A stretch of 64,000 nt of DNA from Marinospirillum minutulum DSM 6287 (GTDB lineage Bacteria; Pseudomonadota; Gammaproteobacteria; Pseudomonadales; Halomonadaceae). Position 1 is the first letter of the stretch. Each line of letters begins with the position of its first letter. The notes below the pieces were generated by a model. It saw nothing but the letters and a program-made list of their open reading frames with translations. It ran no database searches and was not told where the DNA came from. The translations under genes and the position numbers were made by a program. Of the stretch, positions 25,456 to 34,314 are shown piece by piece. The DNA is taken from positions 97,287 to 161,286 of the forward strand of contig NZ_AULO01000013.1 of assembly GCF_000422325.1 (NCBI RefSeq), in the 5' to 3' direction.

Positions 25456-26277
25456 TTAGAATACTTTGGTTAGAGAAGCACGGATCACGCGGCCTTCAGG
25501 ACCATTAGAGCTAGAGAGCTCTTTATAGGCTGCAACATCTGCACCTAGCATAATGTTTGGCCAAAACTTACCTACTGACATACCCAACGCATTGCGCTCT
25601 TCTTTATTTGAACCAGACATTTCTCTAGTAAAGTAACCAATAACACCTACATCTAAAGTGCCGTAAGCCTTACCTAAACCCCATTCAAGGGTTAGGTTAT
25701 CTTCAACAGTTACCCCACCACTCTTATCGCCATTAATTTCATAACGACCTAAACCACTTAAAGTAATATCACCTGCTTGGTTTAGCTTATAGGTACCACC
25801 AAAGGTCAGCATAATGCCATCATGACCTTGACCCACTTTATCTTTATCACCGGTTTCAGCCCAATAGCCTATGCCACCTACTGCATCCCATTGCTCACCG
25901 TGCCAGCCAATAACACTACCTAAATATAAATCACCTAAGCCTGATTCACTTTTAACAGTTGCACCACCCGCTTTAACTTTTTCATTAACCATTGGCAAGA
26001 TAGCTTCTAGGGTTAAATCACCACCTAAAAACTTTTGTGGAGTAACCCAAATTAAACGATGTGCTAGAGCGTTAACTGTTACTTTATCGGGTCCGCCACC
26101 ATCAAACTTATCTGCTTCATAGTTTACATAGTAGCCCTTGTAATAAACTCCTGGAGGTGGCACAGAACTAGCTTTTACACCTTCTATACCGGGTACATAG
26201 TGACCAGCTAAAGCTGGAAGTGATAAAGAGGATGTAATTACTGTTAATACAGCGAGTTGATTTAGCTTTATTTTCAT
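25456..26277 (-). CDS. Phenol_MetA_deg-family outer-membrane protein
   Basis: This 273-aa protein has a signal peptide (LNQLAVLTVITSSLSLPALA) and a beta-strand-rich body with Gly- and aromatic-rich alternation, ending in the Phe (VIRASLTKVF) of an outer-membrane barrel. The sequence resembles the MetA/SphA-like proteins encoded with meta-cleavage operons, thought to help uptake of hydrophobic aromatics. The start has AGAAAGGTAG upstream. It lies between dmpH (82 bp upstream) and a terminator. Uptake is inferred from family and position. Confidence 0.85.
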   Translation of the reverse strand: MKIKLNQLAVLTVITSSLSLPALAGHYVPGIEGVKASSVPPPGVYYKGYYVNYEADKFDGGGPDKVTVNALAHRLIWVTPQKFLGGDLTLEAILPMVNEKVKAGGATVKSESGLGDLYLGSVIGWHGEQWDAVGGIGYWAETGDKDKVGQGHDGIMLTFGGTYKLNQAGDITLSGLGRYEINGDKSGGVTVEDNLTLEWGLGKAYGTLDVGVIGYFTREMSGSNKEERNALGMSVGKFWPNIMLGADVAAYKELSSSNGPEGRVIRASLTKVF

Positions 26278-26359
26278 GATCTACCTTTCTTTCTTGTTAT
26301 TGTTTATATTTTTATTTATAAGAACATCCTTGTTCTACTTTCTTGAACCAACACTTTTC

Positions 26360-27160
26360 TTAAACAAACTTGGCAGTAATACTGCCTAAGTCTTGGTAAC
26401 GAATATTAATTGAATCACCTCGGTTAACCGTAACCGCTGCTGTAATACCACCCGTCATAATAAAAGTGCCTGCCGGAATTTCTTCACCACGCTCGCCCAT
26501 CATGTTGGCAAGCATCGCAACCGAAGCAGCAGGGTGACCAAGTACGGCAGCACCAGCACCCGTAGCAACAATTTCACCATTAATTTCCATCACCACACCT
26601 AGATTTTGAACATCCACATCTTCTAGGCGTGCCATGCGTCCACCGGTAATAAAACGGCTGGAACTGGAGTTGTCGGCAATCACGCTTCTTAAATCAAACT
26701 TAAAGTCTTTGTAGCGTGAATCAATCACTTCAACCGCTGGAATAATAAAATCAGTGGCTCTTAATACATCACCGATATGCACACCTGGGCCTTTGAGGGG
26801 CGCCTTGGTTACAAAAGCAATTTCGGCTTCAATTTTTGGATGAATCAACTCATCCATTTTAATTTCACCGCCTTCAGGCACGCTAAAGTAGTCAGCTAGG
26901 TAGCCATAACAAGGTTGTTCAACACCCATTTGGGCCATTTTTTCCCAAGAGGTGAGACCCATTTTCATGCCGACAATTTTATGGCCCCGTGCCACTTTAC
27001 GGCGACGTACTTCCCACTGCACATCAAAAGCATCACGGTAAGTCATATCGGGGTATTTATCGGTCACCTTGATAATTTCTTGGCAGTTAAGCTCTGCGTC
27101 TTCACAGTAGGTGGCGAGCTCATCAATTTGTGCTTTAGTCAGTTTGTTTGTATTTTCCAT
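26360..27160 (-). CDS. dmpH: 4-oxalocrotonate decarboxylase (2-oxo-3-hexenedioate decarboxylase)
   Basis: This 266-aa enzyme decarboxylates 2-oxo-3-hexenedioate to 2-hydroxypentadienoate, working in a complex with the hydratase DmpE. DmpH-type features are KIVGMKMGLTSWEKMAQMGV, YGYLADYFSVPEGG and HPKIEAEIAFV (metal-binding Glu residues), and it ends GSITAKFV. It shares a fold with DmpE encoded about 2 kb upstream, but its closest look is DmpH. Its ATG overlaps the dmpG stop by one base (TAATG), showing coupling. Confidence 0.94.
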   Translation of the reverse strand: MENTNKLTKAQIDELATYCEDAELNCQEIIKVTDKYPDMTYRDAFDVQWEVRRRKVARGHKIVGMKMGLTSWEKMAQMGVEQPCYGYLADYFSVPEGGEIKMDELIHPKIEAEIAFVTKAPLKGPGVHIGDVLRATDFIIPAVEVIDSRYKDFKFDLRSVIADNSSSSRFITGGRMARLEDVDVQNLGVVMEINGEIVATGAGAAVLGHPAASVAMLANMMGERGEEIPAGTFIMTGGITAAVTVNRGDSINIRYQDLGSITAKFV

Positions 27161-28188
27161 TAGATTAACCCTTGTTCTTTTGCCATGGTCAGTGCCAGGT
27201 CTTCAATCATGTCTTCTTGTCCACCCACAGTACCGCGACGACCTAGTTCAACTAAAAGGTCACGGGCTGAGATGCCGTATTTTTCTTCGGCACGCTTTGC
27301 GAATAAGAGGAAAGAGGAATAAACACCAGCATAGCCTAGTGTCAGTGCGTTACGGTCTACTCGAACGGGGTGATCCATCATAGGAACAACTAGGTCTTCA
27401 GCAACGTCCATGATTTTGAATAGATCAACACCCGTTGTTACGCCCATGCGATCAAGCACGGCACAGAAAACTTCTAGCGGTGTATTACCCGCACCGGCAC
27501 CTAAACCTGCAACTGAACCATCAATGCGGCTAGCTCCTGCTTCTATGGCAGCCAATGAGTTGGCAATGCCCATGCCAAGGTTGTGGTGCCCATGAAAACC
27601 TATTTCGATGTTTTTTGGCAATTCTTTACGCAGCAGACCTATGCGAGCGGTGACATCATCCGGCAGCATATAACCCGCTGAGTCGGTGGCATAAATGCAG
27701 TTAGCACCGTACTCAACCATGAGCTTGGCTTGCTCCAGTATTTTTTCTGGGCTAACCATGTGTGCCATCATCAAAAAACCTACGGTATCCATGCCCATTT
27801 TAGCGGCATGCATAATGTGCTGTTGGCTAACATCGGCTTCGGTGCAGTGGGTGGCCACACGAATACTGGTTACACCACAGTCTTTGGCCATGTTCAAATG
27901 ATCAACCGTTCCAATACCCGGCAATAATAGGGCTGAAATCTTGGCTTGCTTCATTTTTGGCACAACGGCTTTTAGGTACGCTTCATCACTGTGTGCAGGG
28001 AAACCGTAGTTAACAGAAGCACCACCTAGGCCATCACCGTGGGTCACTTCAATCATCGGCATACCCGCTTGGTCTAAGCCGGTTGCTATATTGACCATTT
28101 CTTCTAGTGAGATTTGGTGACGCTTAGCGTGCATACCATCACGTAGGCTCATGTCGTGCAGCGTGACTTTTTTACCTTGTAAATTCAT
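27160..28188 (-). CDS. dmpG: 4-hydroxy-2-oxovalerate aldolase
   Basis: This 342-aa TIM-barrel aldolase cleaves 4-hydroxy-2-oxovalerate to pyruvate and acetaldehyde and channels the aldehyde to DmpF. It has the N-terminal [18 protein letters not shown] (Arg/Asp/His of the active site) and the metal-binding [15 protein letters not shown]. The ATG at 28188 is chosen because AGGAGA is six bases upstream; a 20-codon extension into dmpF is less likely. The ribosome site overlaps the dmpF stop. Confidence 0.95.
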   Translation of the reverse strand: MNLQGKKVTLHDMSLRDGMHAKRHQISLEEMVNIATGLDQAGMPMIEVTHGDGLGGASVNYGFPAHSDEAYLKAVVPKMKQAKISALLLPGIGTVDHLNMAKDCGVTSIRVATHCTEADVSQQHIMHAAKMGMDTVGFLMMAHMVSPEKILEQAKLMVEYGANCIYATDSAGYMLPDDVTARIGLLRKELPKNIEIGFHGHHNLGMGIANSLAAIEAGASRIDGSVAGLGAGAGNTPLEVFCAVLDRMGVTTGVDLFKIMDVAEDLVVPMMDHPVRVDRNALTLGYAGVYSSFLLFAKRAEEKYGISARDLLVELGRRGTVGGQEDMIEDLALTMAKEQGLI

Positions 28189-28198
28189 TGGGTTTCTC

Positions 28199-29110
28199 CT
28201 AGCCGCGAGCGGGTAATGTGATGGACTGATTGGCCGCTTCTTCAGCAAACATTTCTGCGGTACGCAGTGCTGCTGCGGTCATTATGTCGAGATTACCGGC
28301 GTACTTGGGTAGAAAATCACCCAAGCCTTCCACCTGCATAAAGCAAGACACACGATTGCCATCAAACACTGGACCATTCACTAGCTGATAACCGGGCACA
28401 TAGCGTTGCACTTCTTTAACCATGGCATGAATGGATTCAGTAATGGCCGCTTGGTCGGGTGTAGTTTCGGTTAAGCAGTGCACGGTATCGCGCATCATTA
28501 AAGGTGGCTCAGCGGGATTAATAATAATGATTGCCTTACCTTTTTTGGCACCGCCTACTTGTTCAACACCGCTGGCGGTAGTACGAGTGAATTCATCAAT
28601 ATTAACGCGTGTACCCGGGCCAACAGAGCGTGAAGAAACAGTGGCAACAATTTCACCGTATTCGACAGGTTGCACACGAGAAATAGCGGCCACCATAGGA
28701 ATGGTTGCCTGTCCACCGCAAGTGACCATATTGACGTTCATGGCAAGGTTTTTGGTTTGTTCAACCAAATTAACAGGCGGCACACAAAAAGGGCCAATCG
28801 CAGCCGGTGTTAGGTCGATCATAATGACGCCTAACTCATTCAGTTTACGGCTATTTTCAGCATGAACGTAGGCTGAAGTGGCATCAAAGGCAATACGAAT
28901 ATCGTCTTCTAGGATGTGAGGTAAAACACCATCCACACCGGTTGCACAGGTTTTAATACCCATGGCTTCAGCACGTTTTAAACCTTCAGAGGTGGGATCA
29001 ATCCCCACCATCCAAACGGGTTCTATCCATTCAGAGCGTTGCATTTTCATCAACAGGTCGGTGCCGATATTGCCGGGACCGATGATGAGGGCTTTAAGTT
29101 TTTTACTCAT
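28199..29110 (-). CDS. dmpF: Acetaldehyde dehydrogenase (acylating)
   Basis: This 303-aa enzyme oxidises acetaldehyde to acetyl-CoA with NAD+ and CoA. The N-terminal Rossmann motif [13 protein letters not shown] and the catalytic Cys in [12 protein letters not shown] (about residue 130) are present. It forms the heterotetramer with DmpG, which is encoded immediately downstream; the two genes are 10 bp apart. The length is typical (about 305-312 aa). Confidence 0.95.
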   Translation of the reverse strand: MSKKLKALIIGPGNIGTDLLMKMQRSEWIEPVWMVGIDPTSEGLKRAEAMGIKTCATGVDGVLPHILEDDIRIAFDATSAYVHAENSRKLNELGVIMIDLTPAAIGPFCVPPVNLVEQTKNLAMNVNMVTCGGQATIPMVAAISRVQPVEYGEIVATVSSRSVGPGTRVNIDEFTRTTASGVEQVGGAKKGKAIIIINPAEPPLMMRDTVHCLTETTPDQAAITESIHAMVKEVQRYVPGYQLVNGPVFDGNRVSCFMQVEGLGDFLPKYAGNLDIMTAAALRTAEMFAEEAANQSITLPARG

Positions 29111-29157
29111 ATTAATGCCTGCTTTTATTAGGTGAAGTGAGGCTTAAAAAATGGTGC

Positions 29158-29943
29158 TTAAACAAAACGTACCGAAGCGTTACCCATACCGCCAATACTT
29201 AGGCTCATGTGGTCACCGGCTTTAACTGCTACTAAAGGTACGAGTGAACCCGAAAGAATCACTTCGCCCGCTTTCAGCGGAATTCCAAACTGGCCTAAGG
29301 TATTAGCCAACCAAGCAACACAGTTAACTGGACTGCCTAACGCCGCTGCGCCTGCGCCAGTACTAATAATCGAACCATTTTTTTCAACTACCATACCGCA
29401 AGTCGCTAGGTCGACTTTTGTTGGGCTAACGGCTTGATCACCTAAAATAAATAAACCGCAGGAAGCATTATCTGCCACTGTGTCTTGAATTTTTATTTTC
29501 CAATCTTCAATGCGTGAATCCACCACTTCAAAGCAAGGCATTACACAGTCAGTGGCCGCTAACACATCGGCATTAGTAACACCGGGGCCTATCAGGTCTT
29601 TTTTCAAAATAAAGGCAATTTCGCCTTCAGCCTTAGGCTGCATAAGTTGGCTTGAAATAGGCATTTCTTCGCCTTGGCTAAAGGCCATTTTGTTGGTTAG
29701 GTAGCCAAAGTCAGGCTGACCAACCCCAAGCATGGTTTGTACGGCTTTGGACGTTAAACCAATTTTTTTACCGATAATGTGCTCACCTGAAGCTAGGCGA
29801 CGCTCCAACATACGCAAAGAAATTTGGTAAGCATTTTCAAGCGTAATATTAGGATAACGCTCGGTTAAAGGGCGAAGCGTTTTACGTTCAACCATGGCTT
29901 GATACAACTCATCACCACAGCTTTGAATAAGCTCTTTATTCAT
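29158..29943 (-). CDS. dmpE: 2-hydroxypenta-2,4-dienoate hydratase (2-keto-4-pentenoate hydratase)
   Basis: This 261-aa hydratase adds water to 2-hydroxypentadienoate to give 4-hydroxy-2-oxovalerate. Family features are GKKIGLTSKAVQTMLGV, the metal ligands in QPKAEGEIAFIL and ADNASCGLFILG. It is a paralogue of DmpH, and the two usually form a complex. In this operon it follows dmpC directly; the hydrolase gene dmpD that normally lies between them is missing. Confidence 0.94.
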   Translation of the reverse strand: MNKELIQSCGDELYQAMVERKTLRPLTERYPNITLENAYQISLRMLERRLASGEHIIGKKIGLTSKAVQTMLGVGQPDFGYLTNKMAFSQGEEMPISSQLMQPKAEGEIAFILKKDLIGPGVTNADVLAATDCVMPCFEVVDSRIEDWKIKIQDTVADNASCGLFILGDQAVSPTKVDLATCGMVVEKNGSIISTGAGAAALGSPVNCVAWLANTLGQFGIPLKAGEVILSGSLVPLVAVKAGDHMSLSIGGMGNASVRFV

Positions 29944-29975
29944 TGATTTCTCACTTATAGTTTGACTGTATTCAA

Positions 29976-31436
29976 TTAAAGCTTGATGCAGATGTTTTTC
30001 ATTTCGGTATAAAACTCCATACCATGCACGCCACCTTCACGGCCAATACCTGACTGCTTAGCACCACCAAAAGAAGTGCGTAAATCACGAAGGAACCAGG
30101 AGTTAACCCAAACAATACCTGCTTCCATTTGTTCAGCAACACGAATAGCACGTGCTGAGTTTTCTGTCCAAATAGCTGCGGCTAAGCCGTAATCGGTGTC
30201 GTTAGCCAGTGCAACAACTTCTTCTTCACTATCAAAAGGGCGAATATGGCAGCAAGGGCCAAAGATTTCTTCACGCATTACCCGTGCATCGTCGGCTAGA
30301 CCAGTCCAAATGGTAGGTTCAATCCAGGCACCGCCATTAAGCTCAGTGCCCATATCAGGAATACCACCCCCAATTTCAACTTTGGCACCTTCTTCAACGG
30401 CTAGGTCATAGTAGTATTTAACCTTAGCGCGATGCTCTTGACTGACTAAAGGACCAAAATTAGCAGTTTCATCTTCTGGACGGCCAAGCTTTAACTTAGC
30501 AACTTCTTCTTTCATTCTTGCTAAAAACTTATCAAAAATTGAGCGCTCGACATAAACGCGTTCAGTACCAAGACAAACTTGTCCACAGTTAACAAAAGCA
30601 GAACGCATAGTGCCTTCAACGGCTTTTTCAATATCGCAATCAGCAAAAACAATACCTGGGTTTTTACCACCGCACTCTAGTGATATATTTCGCAAACCTA
30701 CTGCCGCCGCTTTCATAATGGCTTCGCCTGTACGGGTTTCACCTGTAAAAGTTATGGCGTCTACATCTGGGTGAGTGGTTAAAAATTCACCTGCTGAATC
30801 AGGACCAAACCCGTGAACAACGTTAAATACACCCGGCGGAACACCGCACTCATTCATCACTTCACCCAAAAGAGTGGTGGTCATAGGGGTTTCTTCAGAA
30901 GGTTTAACAACCACGGTGTTGCCGCAAGCCAAGGCAGGGCCTACTTTCCAGGTCATTAGTAATAGGGGTAGATTCCAAGGAGCAATAACAGCAATAACGC
31001 CCTTGGGTGTGCGGTGGCCAAAGTTCATTGCACCTTTACCGTCTGGGGTGTCCATGCGAAAACCTTCGGTGGGTAGGTTAGCAACGGTTTCAGTAAAGGC
31101 TTTAAAGTTGGCTGCACCACGTGGAATGTCTATATGTGCTGCAATCGAGCGAGGTTTACCTGTATCAAGGCACTCAGCTACTAGAAATTCTTCAAATCGC
31201 TCATTAATGCGATCGGCTACTTTATTAAGCAGTTTAGTTCGTTCAACCTGGGTGAGTTTACCCCAAGGACCTTTTAGTGCCGCTTTAGCTGCTTGTACTG
31301 CAGCATTGACTTCTTCACGACCGGCTTCATACGTTTTACCGAGTAGGCTGTTGTCGACCGGACTACGGTTTTCGAAGGTTTTACCACTGGCTGATACCAC
31401 GTACTGACCATTGATAAAGTGCTTAAATTCTTTCAT
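29976..31436 (-). CDS. dmpC: 2-hydroxymuconic semialdehyde dehydrogenase
   Basis: The protein is 486 aa from the ATG at 31436 (AAGAGAAA upstream), exactly the size of DmpC; a 17-codon upstream extension is unlikely. It is an NAD+ aldehyde dehydrogenase with TFTGETRTGEAIM, the catalytic Glu in LECGGKNPGIVF (about residue 253) and the catalytic Cys in NCGQVCLGTERVYV (about 288). It oxidises the aldehydic ring-cleavage product to 4-oxalocrotonate. Because dmpD is absent, it carries the whole flux. Confidence 0.95.
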   Translation of the reverse strand: MKEFKHFINGQYVVSASGKTFENRSPVDNSLLGKTYEAGREEVNAAVQAAKAALKGPWGKLTQVERTKLLNKVADRINERFEEFLVAECLDTGKPRSIAAHIDIPRGAANFKAFTETVANLPTEGFRMDTPDGKGAMNFGHRTPKGVIAVIAPWNLPLLLMTWKVGPALACGNTVVVKPSEETPMTTTLLGEVMNECGVPPGVFNVVHGFGPDSAGEFLTTHPDVDAITFTGETRTGEAIMKAAAVGLRNISLECGGKNPGIVFADCDIEKAVEGTMRSAFVNCGQVCLGTERVYVERSIFDKFLARMKEEVAKLKLGRPEDETANFGPLVSQEHRAKVKYYYDLAVEEGAKVEIGGGIPDMGTELNGGAWIEPTIWTGLADDARVMREEIFGPCCHIRPFDSEEEVVALANDTDYGLAAAIWTENSARAIRVAEQMEAGIVWVNSWFLRDLRTSFGGAKQSGIGREGGVHGMEFYTEMKNICIKL

Positions 31437-31514
31437 AAATTTTTCTCTTACTAATCTTATCCAGTCGTTAAATAAATGTGGTATCAACCATTAAGGTTGA
31501 TACCACGGGTTTTA

Positions 31515-32435
31515 CTAGGTTAAAGCCGTTAAAAAACGCTCATTCAGTTCACGGGTGTGATAGAAAATTGCTTTACCTAATTCTTCAACTTTCCATGTAA
31601 TGGTTTTGTGATCTGGATAGAAGTAGCTACCACCACAGAACACTTCACTACGGTTACCTGAAGGGTCAAAGAAGTAAATAGTTTGTCCATGAGTTAAACC
31701 ATGACGGGTGGGTCCAATATCCAAAGAGGTGTTGGTCATGGTAATTAAATCAGCAGCACGCAATACGTCTTCCCAAGTATCTAGGTAGAAAGAAGCATGG
31801 TGGAACTTGTTCTTTTCTTCATGCTTAATAAAGGCAATATCGTGCTCTTTCATAGAGGCGGTTAAGAACAAGGCAGCTTTATTGCCTTCAGGGTCTAGTA
31901 CTTGTTCAGCTAAGCCAAAACCCAGAGTTTCAAATAACTTTAAGTTGCCTTCTAAATCGTCACCGTAAAGTAGGCAGTGATCAAAACGTGTTGCTTTCAT
32001 GCCTTTTAAACCGCGTGGCCAGGCTTCTGGGTTAACATCACTGATCCCCCATTTACCGGTTTGCTCTTTAGTGGCATAAAGTTCAAACGTATGACCAGTC
32101 GGTGCAACAAACTGCATACGACGCCCACAGTCTGGTAGATCACCAGCAGGGATTTCTTTTACTTCAATACCCAATTCACGCACATCAGCTGCAAGGGTAT
32201 CTAAAGTGGCTTCATCAACACACTTAAAGCCCATAAAATCCATGCCTGGCTCATCTGCTTCTCGAAGAATCACTGAGTATTTATCAACTTCTGTCCAGCC
32301 TTTTAGATAAACACGACCTTGATTATCACGACCGGTTTCAATTAAACCGATTAGCTCAACGTAGTGTTTAACGGCTTCATCCAAATCTAAAACACGGATT
32401 TGTACGTGGCCGGGACGCATTACACCTTTTCTCAT
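31515..32435 (-). CDS. dmpB: Catechol 2,3-dioxygenase
   Basis: This 306-aa extradiol dioxygenase of type I.2 has two vicinal-oxygen-chelate modules. Fe(II) ligands appear as the His in RFDHCLLYG (about 153) and [10 protein letters not shown] (about 214) and the Glu in RSEVFCGGS (about 265). It cleaves catechol next to the hydroxyls to give 2-hydroxymuconic semialdehyde. It follows dmpQ by 21 bp. Length and spacing match XylE/DmpB. Confidence 0.96.
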   Translation of the reverse strand: MRKGVMRPGHVQIRVLDLDEAVKHYVELIGLIETGRDNQGRVYLKGWTEVDKYSVILREADEPGMDFMGFKCVDEATLDTLAADVRELGIEVKEIPAGDLPDCGRRMQFVAPTGHTFELYATKEQTGKWGISDVNPEAWPRGLKGMKATRFDHCLLYGDDLEGNLKLFETLGFGLAEQVLDPEGNKAALFLTASMKEHDIAFIKHEEKNKFHHASFYLDTWEDVLRAADLITMTNTSLDIGPTRHGLTHGQTIYFFDPSGNRSEVFCGGSYFYPDHKTITWKVEELGKAIFYHTRELNERFLTALT

Positions 32436-32456
32436 TAGGACTTCCTCTTTTTGTTT

Positions 32457-32783
32457 TTATATTGCTTGTTGTATTTGCTGCTTTTTTAATTGGAAGTGAT
32501 CTGATTCAAGCTCTAGATCACTTAAAGGTGTTAGCCGACAAGCCAAAGCAAAACCCAAAGCTGCTTCTTCTTCACTAATATGGGCTTTACTCATTCGCTT
32601 AGTCTGGTAATCACCCTGCAGAACTTTGACTTTGCAAAGTCCACATCCGCCGCCTCGACACCCCACTCTAATGGCGTGTTGATTCACTTTTTCCATTGCC
32701 ATCAATAGCAGTTCACCTTTAGGTACCTTGAACACCTGTTGGCGGTTAGTAACAGCTATTTGGCAAGTGTTTTGATTAGCCAT
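32457..32783 (-). CDS. dmpQ: Plant-type [2Fe-2S] ferredoxin, reactivates catechol 2,3-dioxygenase
   Basis: This ferredoxin of about 108 aa starts at the ATG 32783, which has GGAAGG five bases upstream. The [2Fe-2S] ligands lie in CRGGGCGLCKVKV and the distal FALACRL. DmpQ/XylT-type ferredoxins re-reduce oxidised iron in catechol 2,3-dioxygenase. It lies between dmpP and dmpB as in the Pseudomonas dmp operon. Confidence 0.93.
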   Translation of the reverse strand: MANQNTCQIAVTNRQQVFKVPKGELLLMAMEKVNQHAIRVGCRGGGCGLCKVKVLQGDYQTKRMSKAHISEEEAALGFALACRLTPLSDLELESDHFQLKKQQIQQAI

Positions 32784-32800
32784 AAGTACCTTCCAATGCA

Positions 32801-33862
32801 CTAAATACGCTTAAATAATGCAGACCTTGAGTCAGCCGTTGCACCATCAGCAGCAGTTAAAAATTTCTCCATGTGAATATCTGCTTCAAATACACGTCCT
32901 TGCATAAGCATCGTAATTGCTGCATCAATCATGGGTGGCGGACCACACAAATAAGCTTTATGGCCTGCTAAGCGTCCATCAAAATAGTTTTTAGCAGCTT
33001 CATGTACAAAGCCCTTAAACCCTTGCCAGTTATCAGTTTCTAAAGGTTCATTTAAGGCTGGGATGTAATGAAAGTTACTGTATTGATTAGCTAAGACCTC
33101 AAGTTCAGCTTTTTTATATAACTCAACTAGGTTTCTAGCGCCTTGAAAAAGGTAGATCTGCCTTGTATCACCCGCTTCTAAAAGCTCTGTAATCATTGAA
33201 AGTGGACTTGATAAGCCAGAGCCACCAGCAATAAAGATGACATCCTTGTCATCAGTCTTACGAACAAAGAATTGTCCGTAAGGGCCTGAAACCTTTAATT
33301 CATCACCTTCTTGCATTGACTGGTGAATCCAGCTAGTTCCTTTTCCTTCAGGTACTAAACGCACGTGCAAATCAACGTAACCAGCATTAGTGGGTGAATT
33401 AGCGATTGAAAAAGCACGGCTGCCTTCGATGTTTGGCAAGTTAAGGTTCACATACTGCCCAGCCTGAAATTGCATAGGGCGATCCAACTCAAGGCGAACT
33501 CCTTTAATGCTTGGTGAGAGGTCTTCTATAGCTACCACTTTTGCTTGATAGTCTTCAATTTGATAACCAGCAAAGTCTGGGTCAACATCGATGTCAGCCT
33601 CAATGACTAAATCTGACTCTGGTAAAGCACAGCAAGCTAAAACAACACCCTCTTCACGCTCCATATCCATTAGTGCAAAGGGTGAAGCTGCCCCAATATC
33701 TACATCCCCTTCTAACACCTGAACTTTGCAAGTGCCGCAGGTTCCATGTCCGCAAGCAAAAGGCAACCAAACACCTTGCCTTAAAGCAGCATCTAGCAGG
33801 GTTTGCCCTTCTTCTACTTCAACAACATCACCTGTTGGTTCAACTGTTACCTGGTAGGACAT
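32801..33862 (-). CDS. dmpP: Phenol hydroxylase, NADH:oxidoreductase component P5
   Basis: This 353-aa reductase passes electrons from NADH to the hydroxylase. The N-terminal plant-type [2Fe-2S] domain has ligands in CGHGTCGTCKVQV and VLACCAL (residues about 37-80). The FAD domain has RAFSIANSP, where the usual Arg-x-Tyr-Ser is Arg-x-Phe-Ser, and the NAD domain begins IAGGSGLSSPLSM. It is cytoplasmic and encoded 10 bp after dmpO. Confidence 0.95.
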   Translation of the reverse strand: MSYQVTVEPTGDVVEVEEGQTLLDAALRQGVWLPFACGHGTCGTCKVQVLEGDVDIGAASPFALMDMEREEGVVLACCALPESDLVIEADIDVDPDFAGYQIEDYQAKVVAIEDLSPSIKGVRLELDRPMQFQAGQYVNLNLPNIEGSRAFSIANSPTNAGYVDLHVRLVPEGKGTSWIHQSMQEGDELKVSGPYGQFFVRKTDDKDVIFIAGGSGLSSPLSMITELLEAGDTRQIYLFQGARNLVELYKKAELEVLANQYSNFHYIPALNEPLETDNWQGFKGFVHEAAKNYFDGRLAGHKAYLCGPPPMIDAAITMLMQGRVFEADIHMEKFLTAADGATADSRSALFKRI

Positions 33863-33872
33863 AATCTTCTCC

Positions 33873-34235
33873 TCAAACGCCTGCGTTTTTATAGCCTTTA
33901 AGCTCAGGTGTCTGAAACCTTAATAATGACTTATGCCCAATACCTTGCTCTTGCAGACTTTTATCTAATTGAGGCTCAAAAGGTTTGTTATCTAGTAACC
34001 AAGTTGCAGTTTCCCAATTAACCTTGCTGTACTCGGGGTGCATTTCAAAAGCTTCTTGCATTACTCCATCACGCAACTCTTTAAAAGTTGTTGCTGGTGG
34101 CACTGGATAAGCAAAGGCAGAACAAAACATTAAGTGGTGATCCCAACCAACATAAACGATTTGATTACCGTGAAAGTTTTCAAAGCGGTCTTTTGCTTCA
34201 AATTTATAATCGGGTGTTATAGCGACGACTGACAT
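33873..34235 (-). CDS. dmpO: Phenol hydroxylase component P4
   Basis: This 120-aa subunit of the DmpLNO hydroxylase (gamma chain) has the family signatures RFENFHGNQIVYVGWDHH near residue 17 and a C-terminal PELKGYKNAGV. It is a structural part of the (alpha-beta-gamma)2 dimer, without metal of its own. The gene lies 79 bp after dmpN and before dmpP, the canonical order. Confidence 0.94.
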   Translation of the reverse strand: MSVVAITPDYKFEAKDRFENFHGNQIVYVGWDHHLMFCSAFAYPVPPATTFKELRDGVMQEAFEMHPEYSKVNWETATWLLDNKPFEPQLDKSLQEQGIGHKSLLRFQTPELKGYKNAGV

Positions 34236-34314
34236 AGTATTAATTCCTGTTTTAATACCACTAGGCTAAAGTTGACTAGTGGCTTTTGTTATTGTTCAGG
34301 TTATAAGATAAAAA

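Noticed and set aside
30874..31407. 177-codon plus-strand frame opposite dmpC
   Set aside because: It is antisense to a clear aldehyde dehydrogenase gene and its translation is low-complexity; a shadow of dmpC codon use.
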